Shown: positions 1 through 7,671, numbered from the stretch's first letter. The stretch is 12,124 nucleotides of DNA from Candidatus Ratteibacteria bacterium (GCA_028715665.1 JAQURI010000031.1:1-12124); one strand, 5' to 3'. Notes: generated by a model not told the origin, from the sequence alone. Translations and numbers: made by a program.

Positions 1-147
1 GGGGTCCATGCTTATTCCTTGAATTCGTATGGGTATGAGAAAAAATCCAAAGAGAATAAAACAAAAAACCGCAATGATAACCGCTCTTATTAAGGTTTTT
101 TTACCGCTTTTTCCTATGACTATAATTTTAAGCAGTTCTTTTGGCAT
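1..147 (-). CDS. lepB: Signal peptidase I, N-terminal fragment cut by window edge
   Basis: Only the first 49 residues lie in the window; the C-terminal part runs off the left edge. Reading from the ATG at 147, the protein has a basic cytoplasmic start with IGKSGKKT, a hydrophobic segment at about residues 22-39, and then PIRIQGISMDP. This last stretch matches the signal peptidase I box around the catalytic serine (family pattern P.xV.G.SM.PT), so Ser46 is the predicted nucleophile. The family removes signal peptides from exported pre-proteins at the outer face of the inner membrane, using a Ser/Lys dyad; the lysine would lie beyond the window. The frame stays open upstream of the ATG, but nothing there looks coding. 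No clear Shine-Dalgarno sequence precedes the start. The gene follows 271-942 on the same strand, with the 227-255 palindrome between. The identification rests on one box plus the membrane anchor but is quite specific. Confidence 0.8.
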   Translation of the reverse strand, partial: MPKELLKIIVIGKSGKKTLIRAVIIAVFCFILFGFFLIPIRIQGISMDP

Positions 148-226
148 CAAAAATTCAGGCCGACATCCCGACTCGTAAAACGCGGGAAAATCGTCGCGCA
201 TTTCTGCCACTAAAACTTAGGCGAGA

Positions 227-255
227 CCCCGTCCCGACGTAACGTCGGGACGGGG
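227..255. repeat. Perfect GC-rich palindrome, 14-bp arms
   Basis: Arms CCCCGTCCCGACGT (227-240) and ACGTCGGGACGGGG (242-255) are perfect reverse complements around a single base. It stands out as GC-rich in an AT-rich intergenic stretch, 15 bp downstream of the stop codon of 271-942. It would form a strong hairpin in either transcript. No U-run follows on the minus strand, so it is not a standard intrinsic terminator. A dispersed REP-like palindrome, or a hairpin protecting the 3' end of the upstream gene's transcript, fits better. Similar words (CATCCCGAC, GCGGGA) occur nearby at about 165-187. The remainder of 148-270 shows no gene. Confidence 0.7.
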
Positions 256-270
256 ATTTCTGCGTTCCGA

Positions 271-942
271 TTAAAACAATGTCTTAACAGGGCCCGGAAC
301 TTCTAGACCCAGCATCCACTGATAAAAATTTAACGTCCATATGTCTTTATCTTTGCCTAAATCCCAGTACTCGCCGAGACCAACGAAATATATGCTTCCT
401 TTTTCATAGGGAACTCTTCCGGCAATTACATCTTCTTTCACATACGCAATAATTTCAGTTCCGATAGGATATTTCTTTAAATAAACATAAGAATTGCTTT
501 TTCCCTTAAATACTAATTTTTGTCTGTCGACATTGTTATTCACGGAATGTTTAGATAATAAAACTTCCATATCGGTTTTGCCCTTCACTTCCATTATGGC
601 GGAAAACAACGGAGCATACTTCCAAATATCGACATCGCCCCAAAGCAAAATTTTCTGGCCGTTCCTAATCCAGCCGAGCAAAATGTTTTTCTCAGTGGCA
701 GACAAATCCCTGATGTCGAAATCGAACTTATAAGCATCTCCGCCCAACTCCGGTTGTTTTACAAGGGGCTGAATCATATCTCGGGTGATAGTTATGATTT
801 TGGGACGTGAACCGCTTACGATATCGGGATGATACAACTTCAAAACCTGCAAAGGAACAGTTTCTTTATATTTCTCTGCCTGTGAAAACCCCAAACTCGC
901 ACAAACAAGCAAAAACACAACAATAACAATTCGTTTGGACAT
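271..942 (-). CDS. Secreted protein of unknown function, possibly GATase-like fold remnant
   Basis: I do not recognise this 223-residue protein with certainty. The start at 942 is chosen over an upstream ATG at 1011 because AGGAGG sits about 7 bases before it. From this start the protein begins with a classic signal peptide (MSKRIVIVVFLLVCASLGFSQA, residues 1-22, cleavage probably after SQA). It is therefore exported, with no lipobox and no later membrane segment. The mature part contains LSATEKNILLGWIRNGQKIL LWG and, near the end, KGSIYFVGLGEYWD followed by LNFYQWMLG. These resemble the 'L...E...L..WV..GG.LL' and 'G.G.VYF' stretches of DUF4159/DUF4350-type proteins with a glutamine-amidotransferase-like fold, but no catalytic Cys is evident; the link is inference. 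It has its own promoter (967-995) and is divergent from the giant secreted protein at 1240. Confidence 0.8.
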   Translation of the reverse strand: MSKRIVIVVFLLVCASLGFSQAEKYKETVPLQVLKLYHPDIVSGSRPKIITITRDMIQPLVKQPELGGDAYKFDFDIRDLSATEKNILLGWIRNGQKILLWGDVDIWKYAPLFSAIMEVKGKTDMEVLLSKHSVNNNVDRQKLVFKGKSNSYVYLKKYPIGTEIIAYVKEDVIAGRVPYEKGSIYFVGLGEYWDLGKDKDIWTLNFYQWMLGLEVPGPVKTLF

Positions 943-966
943 ATTCTCATCCTCCTGTCTGTCTGT

Positions 967-995
967 ATTATAAATAACAAGGCAACCACTGGCAA
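967..995 (-). promoter_or_regulatory. Sigma-70 promoter of the secreted-protein gene at 271-942
   Basis: Read on the minus strand, TTGCCA (995-990, 5 of 6 to the -35 consensus) is followed by exactly 17 bases and then TATAAT (972-967, perfect -10). A transcript would begin near 960 and carry a short leader with AGGAGG before the ATG at 942. The spacing and both hexamers make this the best promoter in the window. Confidence 0.8.
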
Positions 996-1051
996 GTTTT
1001 AAATAAATCAAATAATCCTTTCATGCGTATTACTTGATAATTGATGTTAAC

Positions 1052-1141
1052 GTACAAAAATGTACAGATACAGATATTATATATTGTTAACCTATTGACA
1101 AATATGATATATTTATTTAGTTTACGATAAATATCGATATT
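1052..1141. promoter_or_regulatory. AT-rich divergent control region with two palindromes and a possible promoter for the 1240 gene
   Basis: The 297-base gap 943-1239 has no gene. Beyond the minus-strand promoter it contains GTACA-AAAA-TGTAC (1052-1065) and a perfect 12-bp palindrome AATATCGATATT (1130-1141), both of operator-like size. A perfect -35 hexamer TTGACA lies at 1095-1100 on the plus strand, but the -10 at 17 bases is poor (TAGTTT, 1118-1123). An alternative pair is TTGTTA (1084-1089) with TATATT (1108-1113), spacer 18. Either would give a leader of over 100 bases before the ATG at 1240. Palindromes in AT-rich DNA can arise by chance, so regulator binding is only a suggestion. Confidence 0.3.
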
Positions 1142-1239
1142 CATTAGAATAAAGCCTTCTTACAATTTTGTTCACAACCTAAATTCATCAAACGCAAGAT
1201 TTTTCCTGCTATTAAAAAAGAAATATGGGGAGGGCAAAG

Positions 1240-4200
1240 ATGAAAATGCGTCTTTTATTTGTTTTTTTGGTTTTAACAGTTCTTTTAGGAATAAACCTTG
1301 CAACCTATGCAAATAGCAACACAATCCATGTTCCCGACAATTATCCAACACTGCAAGAAGCAATAAATGCGGCGGAAGACGGCGACATAATAATAGTTAC
1401 AGGTGGAACATACAAAGGCAATATCAACTTCAAAGGCAAATCACTTACACTAACCTCTACAAATCCGGATAGTCCCAGTCTAACTACAATTGAAGGCACC
1501 AGTTCAGGCAGTGTTATAACAATAGATAGCAATTCAGTAATCAAAGGATTCACAATCACAAGCAAGGATATAAACGCAAGAGGTATATACATAAAAGACG
1601 CAAATCCCACAATAGAAAACTGCGCCATCATAGGCAATGAAGCGGGTGGAATATATTCTACCGATAATTCGCGACCTCAAATAATAAACTGCATAATCAC
1701 GGACAACACCGGTAAAGAAAGCGAAGAACAAGTTGCGGGCGGAAAGCCGAAGATTATCGATTCATTTATAGAAGAAAAGGGATTGGTCGATAACACCATC
1801 CTGCAAAACCAAAGCACTTCCCAGATTACAGATACATCGTCGATCCTTACAATGTCTACTATGCAAACAGACGGAGGACTCATTATAGAAGATATGGAGG
1901 ATGACGGAATTACTGCCTATGACCTTGCTTATGCTTTGGTGGGTAATTTACCGGGGGTGGAGATTTTTAATGTAACCTGCACGGATGAAGCCCGAGCATT
2001 GGGTATGTTTACCGGCGGAGGAACCGACCAAGAAACTGAAGTGGGTATTACTGAAGGTGCTATATTAAGCACAGGAAAAGTAAAAAATGCAGTAGGACCC
2101 AATCAAAGTGATGGTACTACCACAGAATTTAATAGTGCCGGAGACAATGACCTTACGGCTATGCTGGAAAGCTATGGAACGTTTGACGCAGCGGTTTTAG
2201 AATTTGACTTCACTGCCATATCAGGTGAGATTAATTTGAGTTATGTTTTTGGTTCCGAAGAATATAATGAATATGTGCATGCAAACCCATATCATGACCT
2301 GTTTGGATTTTGGATTAACGGAGTTCAAAGCGCACTATTACCCGATGGTGAAACCTATATCGGAGTGAAAACAATAAATGTCGACTCAAATGCCGAATTT
2401 TACAGGAATAATGATTCGCGTCCTGGTCCCATTGATTGTGAAATGGACGGGTTGACCGTTGTGTTTACGTTAACAGCACCGATAAATCCAGCTCCCGAGG
2501 TAAATCACATAAAGATAGCAATTGCTGATGCAAGAGATTGCAAGCGAGATGCTATCGTTTTTGTCGGTTATAATACGACAAGTCGGTGGTATGTTGACGA
2601 TGACGCGCCGTCAGGGGGGGACGGCAGGACATGGGCAACCGCGTTTAAATACTTGCAGGACGCATTGAACAATATTGAACTCAAAGCTGGCGATGAGATC
2701 AGGGTAGCTTGCGGCATACAAAAACCCGACCGTGCAGAAACATTTTACATTGAACCTACGGACAAAACAGCCTCATTTCAACTTATAAACGGCATTGTAG
2801 TTAAAGGCGGATATGCGGGGCTTTCCAACCCGTCAAATCCTAATGAAAGAGACACCGTAAATTATAAAACTATACTGAGCGGGGATTTGGGAGTAGAGAG
2901 TGAAGACAGCGATAATAGTTACCATGTTGTAAATGGCAGTAATACTGATGCCACAACAATACTTGACGGCTTCACTATCACATGCGGAAACGCCACCGGC
3001 AGTTCCGAAAAAGCTTTCGGCGGCGGCTTATTCAATAGAGGAATACAAGCAGGTAGCCCTACAATTACCAATTGTATATTTACTTATAACCGCGCCTATT
3101 ATGGCGGAGCAGTGCATAACGGTCCGTTTCCAGGTTCTCCTCCTAAAGAACAAAATTTAAGGACGGTTCTTACCAACTGCATCTTCGATAATAATACCGC
3201 CAGAGAAGGCGGCGCAATAAACGGCAGTTTCTTAGGAATTACAAACTGCGTATTCACCAACAACACAGCGGATGCAAACGGAAGATATGGTTACGGCGGT
3301 GCAATTGCAGGCGGCGACGGAGAAACAACCAACTGCACATTCTACGGAAATACCGCCGTCACTCAAGGCGGCGCTATATGCACAGGTGTGCGTAGTATGA
3401 CTATAACCAACTCTATCTTCTGGGGCAACAGCGATGACATAGTCGGTTCTCCTTTCATTCACTATTGTGATGTCGAAAATCCCTCTACTATAGGTGACAA
3501 CCGCTGGATTAGAGGCACGGGGAATATAAGCGCAGACCCATTATTTGCAAATCCCGGCAATCCTTTAAATCACGGATTAAGGCTTGTATACGGCAGTCCA
3601 TGTATTGATGCGGCAAACGGAGATACCGCGCCCTTAACCGATATATTGGACCAAGAACGTATAGATATTCCTGAAGTTCCTAATGCAACCAGTATTCCAG
3701 CTGACATAGGTGCGTACGAATACGAATATATGAACTTTTGGCATGTGGACAGTACCGCGCCATTAGGAGGAAATGGGGCGTCTTGGGAAACAGCTTTTAG
3801 ATATCTGCAGGATGCATTGAATAATCCAAAACTCAAAGCAGGCTCCGAAATCCTGGTAGCACAAGGAATATATAAACCCGACCGGGCAGAAACATTTTAT
3901 ATTGAACCCGAAGACAGAACGGCCTCGTTTCATCTTATAAAAGGCGTTAATATTAAAGGCGGATATGCGGGGCTTTCAAAACCGTGGGACCTGTATGAAA
4001 GAGACATGGCGAATTACCAAACCATTTTAAGCGGCGACCTGCGGGGCAATGACGGTCCTGACTTTACCAACTACGACGATAACAGCAGAAATATAATCAC
4101 GGCCGGGAAAGAAATAACGGAAAATACACTCCTTGAAGGACTCATCATTACAGGCGGAAATGCCAGTGATGAAAGTCGTAACCAATTTGAACGCTCAGGC

Positions 4201-5766
4201 TGCGGGATGTACAACGATTTCGGAAGTTCTCCTACAGTTAAAAATTGCGTATTCATGCATAATAACGCAGGAGTTAGCGGTGGATTGGGGGGAGCAGTAT
4301 TAATTCTAGATAAATCCCACTCAAAATTTATAAATTGTATTTTTTACCACAACTATGCAGGCGCTGCTGGAGGCGCGGTAATGATTTTTCATAATAGTTA
4401 TCCTGAATTCATAAATTGTGTATTCGGTTACAATTCCGCCGGAACTTCCGGCGGAGCGATGAATATAATTAGTCTGCCTTGGATAACTAAAAACACCAAA
4501 ATAACCAACTGCACTTTTTTTCAAAACCATGCTCCTACTGGAGGACACATAGAAAATATTCAAAGTCATACAGAGATAACCAACAGTATTTTTTGGAGCG
4601 GCGGTTCAAACTCTTTAAATGACAAATATGGCAATTATTTGTCAGTCACTTACAGCGATATAGAAGGCGGTTATACGGGTAAAGGTAATATTAACTCCGA
4701 ACCGTTATTTGTAAACAACAACCCTTCCGGAGAGGATGGTATATTCGGCACGGAAGACGACGGATTGCGACTCAGACATGGAGGCAGTCCGTGTGTTGAT
4801 ACCGCTAATCACGCAGTTGCGCCGTCAACGGATATGCTCGGAGATAATCGTTTCGGCATTGCTGATATGGGCGCGTATGAATTTAAACATGACGGCAGCC
4901 TTTGGGATAGTTTGCCGGGTTTTTCTTCTCCCCACGATGTCCACTATGATAGCGCATCGGGATATCTTTACGTGGCGGATACGGATAATCATCGCATAGT
5001 AAAAACCAGGATGGACGGCACCGGCTGGACTGCTTACGGCAGTATCGGTTCGGGGACGGGAAAGTTTAATTCCCCTCAAGGCATTTATTATGACAGCGCA
5101 TCGGACTATATTTATGTGGCGGATACGAAAAATCACCGTATAGTAAGATTTAAAATGGATGAACCTGACGACTGGACTGCTTACGGCAGTTTTGGTTCGG
5201 GAATAGGGCGATTTAATTCCCCTCAAGGCATTTACTATGATGCCGGTTCTTCGTCGACTCTTGTTTGGGGAGATATTTATGTAGCGGATACGAATAATCA
5301 CAGCATAGTGAGAACTAAAATAAACGGCATCGGTTGGACTGCTTTGGGCACGGGCGGCGAGGGAATCGGACAGTTTAATTATCCTACTAATGTTTACGGT
5401 TCATGGGCTCAGAGGCATATTCTTGTAACGGATAGACTTAATTATCGCATAGTAAAAACCAGGATGGACGGCACCGGTTGGGACACCCTTGAATATATAT
5501 CTTCTCCTTTTGGCCTTCATTATGACAGCCGTTCAAAATATATTTATATAACACAAATAGAAATGGGACCAGGATGCAGAATAATAAGAACCCAAATAGA
5601 CGGCACAGGCTGGACTACTTATGGCAGTCACGGCTATGGTATAAAAGAATTTAGATCGCCTCGTGGCATATACTATGATAATGATTCAGGATATATTTAT
5701 GTAGCAGATACGCATAATGACCGCATAGTGAGAGCATATCCCGAATGGACATGGTCCGGAGAATAA
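1240..5766 (+). CDS. Giant secreted mosaic protein: beta-helix, choice-of-anchor L, two duplicated beta-helix modules, six-bladed NHL-type propeller
   Basis: The start at 1240 (1508 residues) is preferred to the ATG at 1225, because GGGGAGGG at 1227-1234 is well placed as its ribosome binding site. Residues 1-24 are a signal peptide (MKMRLLFVFLVLTVLLG..TYA). Residues 27-160 begin IHVPDNYPTLQEAINAAEDG, the entry motif of planctomycete-type parallel beta-helix proteins. Residues about 212-447 match the choice-of-anchor L domain, including YVFGSEEYNEYV and the IAIADARD stretch. Residues about 450-830 and 833-1217 are homologous beta-helix modules. Each opens with WYVDDDAP or WHVDSTAP, continues with TNCIF..N.A..GGA coils, and closes with SPC[IV]D...[DM][IM]GAYE like choice-of-anchor Q. 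Residues about 1221-1508 hold six IYVAD..NHRIV blades, an NHL-like propeller. No LPXTG, PEP-CTERM, type IX sorting or autotransporter domain is seen at the C-terminus (WTWSGE). It is likely released or surface-held; polysaccharide binding or adhesion is inference. Confidence 0.92.
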   Translation: MKMRLLFVFLVLTVLLGINLATYANSNTIHVPDNYPTLQEAINAAEDGDIIIVTGGTYKGNINFKGKSLTLTSTNPDSPSLTTIEGTSSGSVITIDSNSVIKGFTITSKDINARGIYIKDANPTIENCAIIGNEAGGIYSTDNSRPQIINCIITDNTGKESEEQVAGGKPKIIDSFIEEKGLVDNTILQNQSTSQITDTSSILTMSTMQTDGGLIIEDMEDDGITAYDLAYALVGNLPGVEIFNVTCTDEARALGMFTGGGTDQETEVGITEGAILSTGKVKNAVGPNQSDGTTTEFNSAGDNDLTAMLESYGTFDAAVLEFDFTAISGEINLSYVFGSEEYNEYVHANPYHDLFGFWINGVQSALLPDGETYIGVKTINVDSNAEFYRNNDSRPGPIDCEMDGLTVVFTLTAPINPAPEVNHIKIAIADARDCKRDAIVFVGYNTTSRWYVDDDAPSGGDGRTWATAFKYLQDALNNIELKAGDEIRVACGIQKPDRAETFYIEPTDKTASFQLINGIVVKGGYAGLSNPSNPNERDTVNYKTILSGDLGVESEDSDNSYHVVNGSNTDATTILDGFTITCGNATGSSEKAFGGGLFNRGIQAGSPTITNCIFTYNRAYYGGAVHNGPFPGSPPKEQNLRTVLTNCIFDNNTAREGGAINGSFLGITNCVFTNNTADANGRYGYGGAIAGGDGETTNCTFYGNTAVTQGGAICTGVRSMTITNSIFWGNSDDIVGSPFIHYCDVENPSTIGDNRWIRGTGNISADPLFANPGNPLNHGLRLVYGSPCIDAANGDTAPLTDILDQERIDIPEVPNATSIPADIGAYEYEYMNFWHVDSTAPLGGNGASWETAFRYLQDALNNPKLKAGSEILVAQGIYKPDRAETFYIEPEDRTASFHLIKGVNIKGGYAGLSKPWDLYERDMANYQTILSGDLRGNDGPDFTNYDDNSRNIITAGKEITENTLLEGLIITGGNASDESRNQFERSGCGMYNDFGSSPTVKNCVFMHNNAGVSGGLGGAVLILDKSHSKFINCIFYHNYAGAAGGAVMIFHNSYPEFINCVFGYNSAGTSGGAMNIISLPWITKNTKITNCTFFQNHAPTGGHIENIQSHTEITNSIFWSGGSNSLNDKYGNYLSVTYSDIEGGYTGKGNINSEPLFVNNNPSGEDGIFGTEDDGLRLRHGGSPCVDTANHAVAPSTDMLGDNRFGIADMGAYEFKHDGSLWDSLPGFSSPHDVHYDSASGYLYVADTDNHRIVKTRMDGTGWTAYGSIGSGTGKFNSPQGIYYDSASDYIYVADTKNHRIVRFKMDEPDDWTAYGSFGSGIGRFNSPQGIYYDAGSSSTLVWGDIYVADTNNHSIVRTKINGIGWTALGTGGEGIGQFNYPTNVYGSWAQRHILVTDRLNYRIVKTRMDGTGWDTLEYISSPFGLHYDSRSKYIYITQIEMGPGCRIIRTQIDGTGWTTYGSHGYGIKEFRSPRGIYYDNDSGYIYVADTHNDRIVRAYPEWTWSGE
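2587..4890 (+). repeat. Tandem duplication of a 384-codon beta-helix module inside the giant gene
   Basis: Two modules, about 2587-3730 and 3736-4890, start with equivalent motifs and run in register. A 25-base block beginning TTAAAGGCGGATATGCGGGG is identical at 2801-2825 and 3953-3977, exactly 1152 bases (384 codons) apart. Protein blocks RAETFYIEP.D.TASF.LI and KGGYAGLS match across the two copies. The coil regions have diverged more than the entry segment, as expected if the entry segment is under structural constraint or has been homogenised. Confidence 0.85.
4991..5477 (+). repeat. Near-identical propeller-blade DNA repeats
   Basis: A 34-base segment starting ATCGCATAGTAAAAACCAGG is identical at 4991-5024 (blade 1) and 5444-5477 (blade 4). 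TTTAATTCCCCTCAAGGCAT also recurs at the joins of blades 1-2 (from 5066) and 2-3 (from 5213). DNA identity this long, including synonymous sites, indicates recent blade duplication or gene conversion and a region prone to length variation. Confidence 0.8.
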
Positions 5767-5781
5767 GCTGTTAGATTAGAG

Positions 5782-6438
5782 TTATTTTCTCTTAATAATT
5801 ATCAAGTATAAATCTCCGCCGGCTCTCCCCTGTCCCTTAAGACGCAGTTTCGCGCCTTCTTTTGTTTGGGGAGGAATTTTGACATGGATGACTCTTCCGT
5901 CTCTTCTGGTTATGCGTTTTTTTGTGCCCTCAGCAAGTTCTTTCGCATTAAGAGGCAGGTTTAAATATACGTCCTGACTGGCGACGTCGTATCCGCCCGT
6001 ATGAAATAACCTGTCGAAAATATCGTTTAGGTTTGAGCCGGAAAAAGTCTGTCCGCTTCCGTCGTTTATTATCGTAACCCTTGTTCTTCCGCCGCGGCCG
6101 GAGATGCCGGAGAAAAGGTCATCAATGCCGCCTGCTCCGCCAAACCCGCCGAATATATCCTTTAAATCCCCGAAATTAAAGCCCCTAAAAATATCTTCGG
6201 GAGAATACTGTTGGTGGAACCTGACATCCCCCATTAAATCGTATTGCTGCCGTTTCTGGGGGTCGCTTAAGACAGCGTATGCTTCGTTTATCTGCTTAAA
6301 CTGCTCTTCAGCTTCTTTGTTTCCCTGGTTTTTGTCGGGATGATACTTGAACGCCAATTTCCTAAACGCTTTTTTTATCTCCTCAGTGGAAGCGTTTTTC
6401 TCTACCCCAAGCGTTTTATAATAGTCCCTTTTTGTCAT
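5782..6438 (-). CDS. Short J-domain co-chaperone with one C-terminal beta domain (DnaJ/CbpA-like)
   Basis: This 218-residue protein has an N-terminal J domain (residues 4-70) with the HPD motif at 33-35, which activates the ATPase of an Hsp70 (DnaK). A glycine/phenylalanine-rich linker follows (about 84-150: FGGFGGAGG, GISGRGGRTR). The end (about 155-218) matches one substrate-binding CTD: DVYLNLPLNAKELAEG, VHVKIPP-like VIHVKIPPQTKEGAKLRL, and GGDLYLIIIK. There are no zinc-finger CxxCxGxG repeats, so it is not a type I DnaJ. The second CTD and the dimerisation tail of CbpA/DnaJ (families of about 300-380 residues) are absent. The protein ends at an ordinary stop just before the convergent end of the giant gene, so it looks compact rather than frameshifted. 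It lies 37 bases downstream of the lipoprotein gene and probably shares its transcript. No good Shine-Dalgarno sequence is visible before the ATG. Confidence 0.93.
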   Translation of the reverse strand: MTKRDYYKTLGVEKNASTEEIKKAFRKLAFKYHPDKNQGNKEAEEQFKQINEAYAVLSDPQKRQQYDLMGDVRFHQQYSPEDIFRGFNFGDLKDIFGGFGGAGGIDDLFSGISGRGGRTRVTIINDGSGQTFSGSNLNDIFDRLFHTGGYDVASQDVYLNLPLNAKELAEGTKKRITRRDGRVIHVKIPPQTKEGAKLRLKGQGRAGGDLYLIIIKRK

Positions 6439-6475
6439 TTATTACTAACAACACATCTTGAAATCTAATTTACTA

Positions 6476-6805
6476 TTATCTTGTTCTTTTGAATTGATAT
6501 TCCTTTGTGTATTTGTCTTTTCTGGGTGTTCCTATGACCTCCCAGCCCAAAGAAGCAAAATGTTCCAAAATCTCGTTTTCTTCCGGCTTAAGTTTGTTTT
6601 CTTTGAGATATTCCACCATATCCATTCGTCCAATAACGGTTAAATCGGGGCTAAACCACGCAATACACTCATCTCCCATAAACACAAGTTTTGCGTATTC
6701 CGTTCCTGCTCTCTGCACGGGTGCAGAAGATTTTTTACTTGCCGCGCACGAAACCAAGAAAACACACATTAAACAAACGAGCGAAATCACTGCAACTTTT
6801 TTCAT
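6476..6805 (-). CDS. Small lipoprotein with DUF4177-like domain
   Basis: This 109-residue protein starts with a lipoprotein signal: MKKVAVISLVCLMCVFLVSC, lipobox LVSC with lipidated Cys20, then ASKKSS. The residues after the cysteine (Ala, Ala) predict outer-membrane sorting under E. coli rules, if those apply. The mature part ends with L.HFASLGWEVIGTPRK...YQFKRTR, which resembles the 'L...G.EGWEL......YIFKR' ending of small DUF4177 domains; their function is unknown and the match is by eye. The start is supported by AAAGGAG about 7 bases upstream and by a TATAAT box at 6828-6823. It sits between the prepilin peptidase gene (62 bases upstream) and the J-protein gene downstream. Confidence 0.85.
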   Translation of the reverse strand: MKKVAVISLVCLMCVFLVSCAASKKSSAPVQRAGTEYAKLVFMGDECIAWFSPDLTVIGRMDMVEYLKENKLKPEENEILEHFASLGWEVIGTPRKDKYTKEYQFKRTR

Positions 6806-6822
6806 GTCCTTTCTCCTTTCAG

Positions 6823-6828
6823 ATTATA
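6823..6828 (-). promoter_or_regulatory. Likely -10 box for the lipoprotein and J-protein genes
   Basis: TATAAT (minus strand) ends 17 bases before the ATG at 6805, which would leave a very short leader that still holds the ribosome binding site AAAGGAG. The -35 at a 17-base spacing is poor (TTTTCC). A second TATAAT lies at 6856-6851. An A/T-only inverted repeat (6854-6862 with 6883-6891) overlaps the stop codon of the upstream gene and could act as a weak terminator. Confidence 0.4.
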
Positions 6829-6867
6829 TGTTTTGAACATCTTACGGAAAATTATAACAAAAGAATT

Positions 6868-7671
6868 TTAAAAATAAAGGAATTTTGTTATTAAAATATC
6901 GCCCCAAAATACACTTATGATTGCCGCCAACGCGAGATACGGTCCATAAGGAATATATTCCAACCTTCCTCTTTTCTTAAGAATAACCATTGTTATTCCT
7001 ATAACAGCGCCTACCAACGAAGAAAGGAATATCGTGAAAAATACATTTCTCCATCCCAAAAAAGCACCTATCATAGCAAGCAGTTTAAGGTCGCCGCCGC
7101 CCATGGCTTCTTTTTTAAAAAGCAGCTCTCCCAAAACCGCGACTGCGAGTAAAGATACAAACCCCAATATCGCGCCTGTAAGAGAATTCAAAAAAGCGGA
7201 AAAAGGATAAGAGACACTGAAAAAAAGCGGCGGCAAATCTATTAAAAAACTGTTTTTAAAACTTACAGCCAATCCCAAAACAATTCCCGGAAGCACTAAC
7301 ACATCGGGAATCAAAAAATGGTCAAAATCTATAAACGTGACAACTATAAGTATACAAGTAAAAACCGCGAACATAAAAAAGTCCAAAGAAAGTCCGAATT
7401 TAAGCATAAGAAAATAAAAGAGTAATCCGGTAAGCAGTTCTACAAAAAAATATCTCGGAGAGATTGTTGCTTTGCAGTTTCTGCATTTTCCTCTGAGGAT
7501 AAGATAAGAAATCAGGGGGATATTATCAAACCATTCGATTTTTTTATTGCATTTCGGACAATGCGAAGGGGGATTTACGACAGATTCGCCTTTGGGAAGC
7601 CGATAAATACAAACATTGAGGAAGCTGCCCACAGGCAGGCCAAAAATAAAAGCGATAAGTTCCTTAAACAT
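6868..7671 (-). CDS. pilD: Prepilin peptidase / type IV leader peptidase (PilD/GspO family, A24)
   Basis: This 267-residue polytopic inner-membrane enzyme cleaves the short basic leader of type IV prepilins and type II pseudopilins and methylates the new N-terminus. The sequence shows the full bifunctional form. It has the opening GLPVGSFLNVCIYRLPKGES; the four-cysteine zinc motif C38-x2-C41 and C63-x2-C66 around WFDNIPLISYL; the first catalytic aspartate motif FIDFDHFLIPD (Asp115); and the second, GGGDLKLLAMIGAFLG (Asp194). The usual YIPYGPYLALAA lies near the end. Several hydrophobic segments fill the rest, and length is normal for the family. It follows the secretin-like gene on the same strand, with repeat element 7681-7764 in between. 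No Shine-Dalgarno sequence precedes the ATG, so translation may depend on a leader of unusual type. Pilus and secretion ATPase genes are not in the window. Confidence 0.96.
   Translation of the reverse strand: MFKELIAFIFGLPVGSFLNVCIYRLPKGESVVNPPSHCPKCNKKIEWFDNIPLISYLILRGKCRNCKATISPRYFFVELLTGLLFYFLMLKFGLSLDFFMFAVFTCILIVVTFIDFDHFLIPDVLVLPGIVLGLAVSFKNSFLIDLPPLFFSVSYPFSAFLNSLTGAILGFVSLLAVAVLGELLFKKEAMGGGDLKLLAMIGAFLGWRNVFFTIFLSSLVGAVIGITMVILKKRGRLEYIPYGPYLALAAIISVFWGDILITKFLYF

Noticed and set aside
943..1011. Longer N-terminus for the secreted protein at 271-942, starting at 1011
   Set aside because: It would put 23 extra residues ahead of a clean signal peptide and would overlap the consensus promoter; the AGGAGG box serves the ATG at 942.
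4825..5301. 158-residue minus-strand reading frame opposite the propeller
   Set aside because: It mirrors the repeated propeller DNA (IRIRHINI repeats are the antisense of blade motifs), and the plus-strand frame is clearly coding.
5767..5781. Bidirectional terminator between the convergent giant gene and J-protein gene
   Set aside because: Only 15 bases separate the stop codons, and no convincing GC stem with flanking T-runs is present.
6854..6891. Rho-independent terminator after the prepilin peptidase gene
   Set aside because: The 9-bp stem is entirely A/T except one pair, with a 20-base loop, and it overlaps the stop codon; too weak to call as a terminator.
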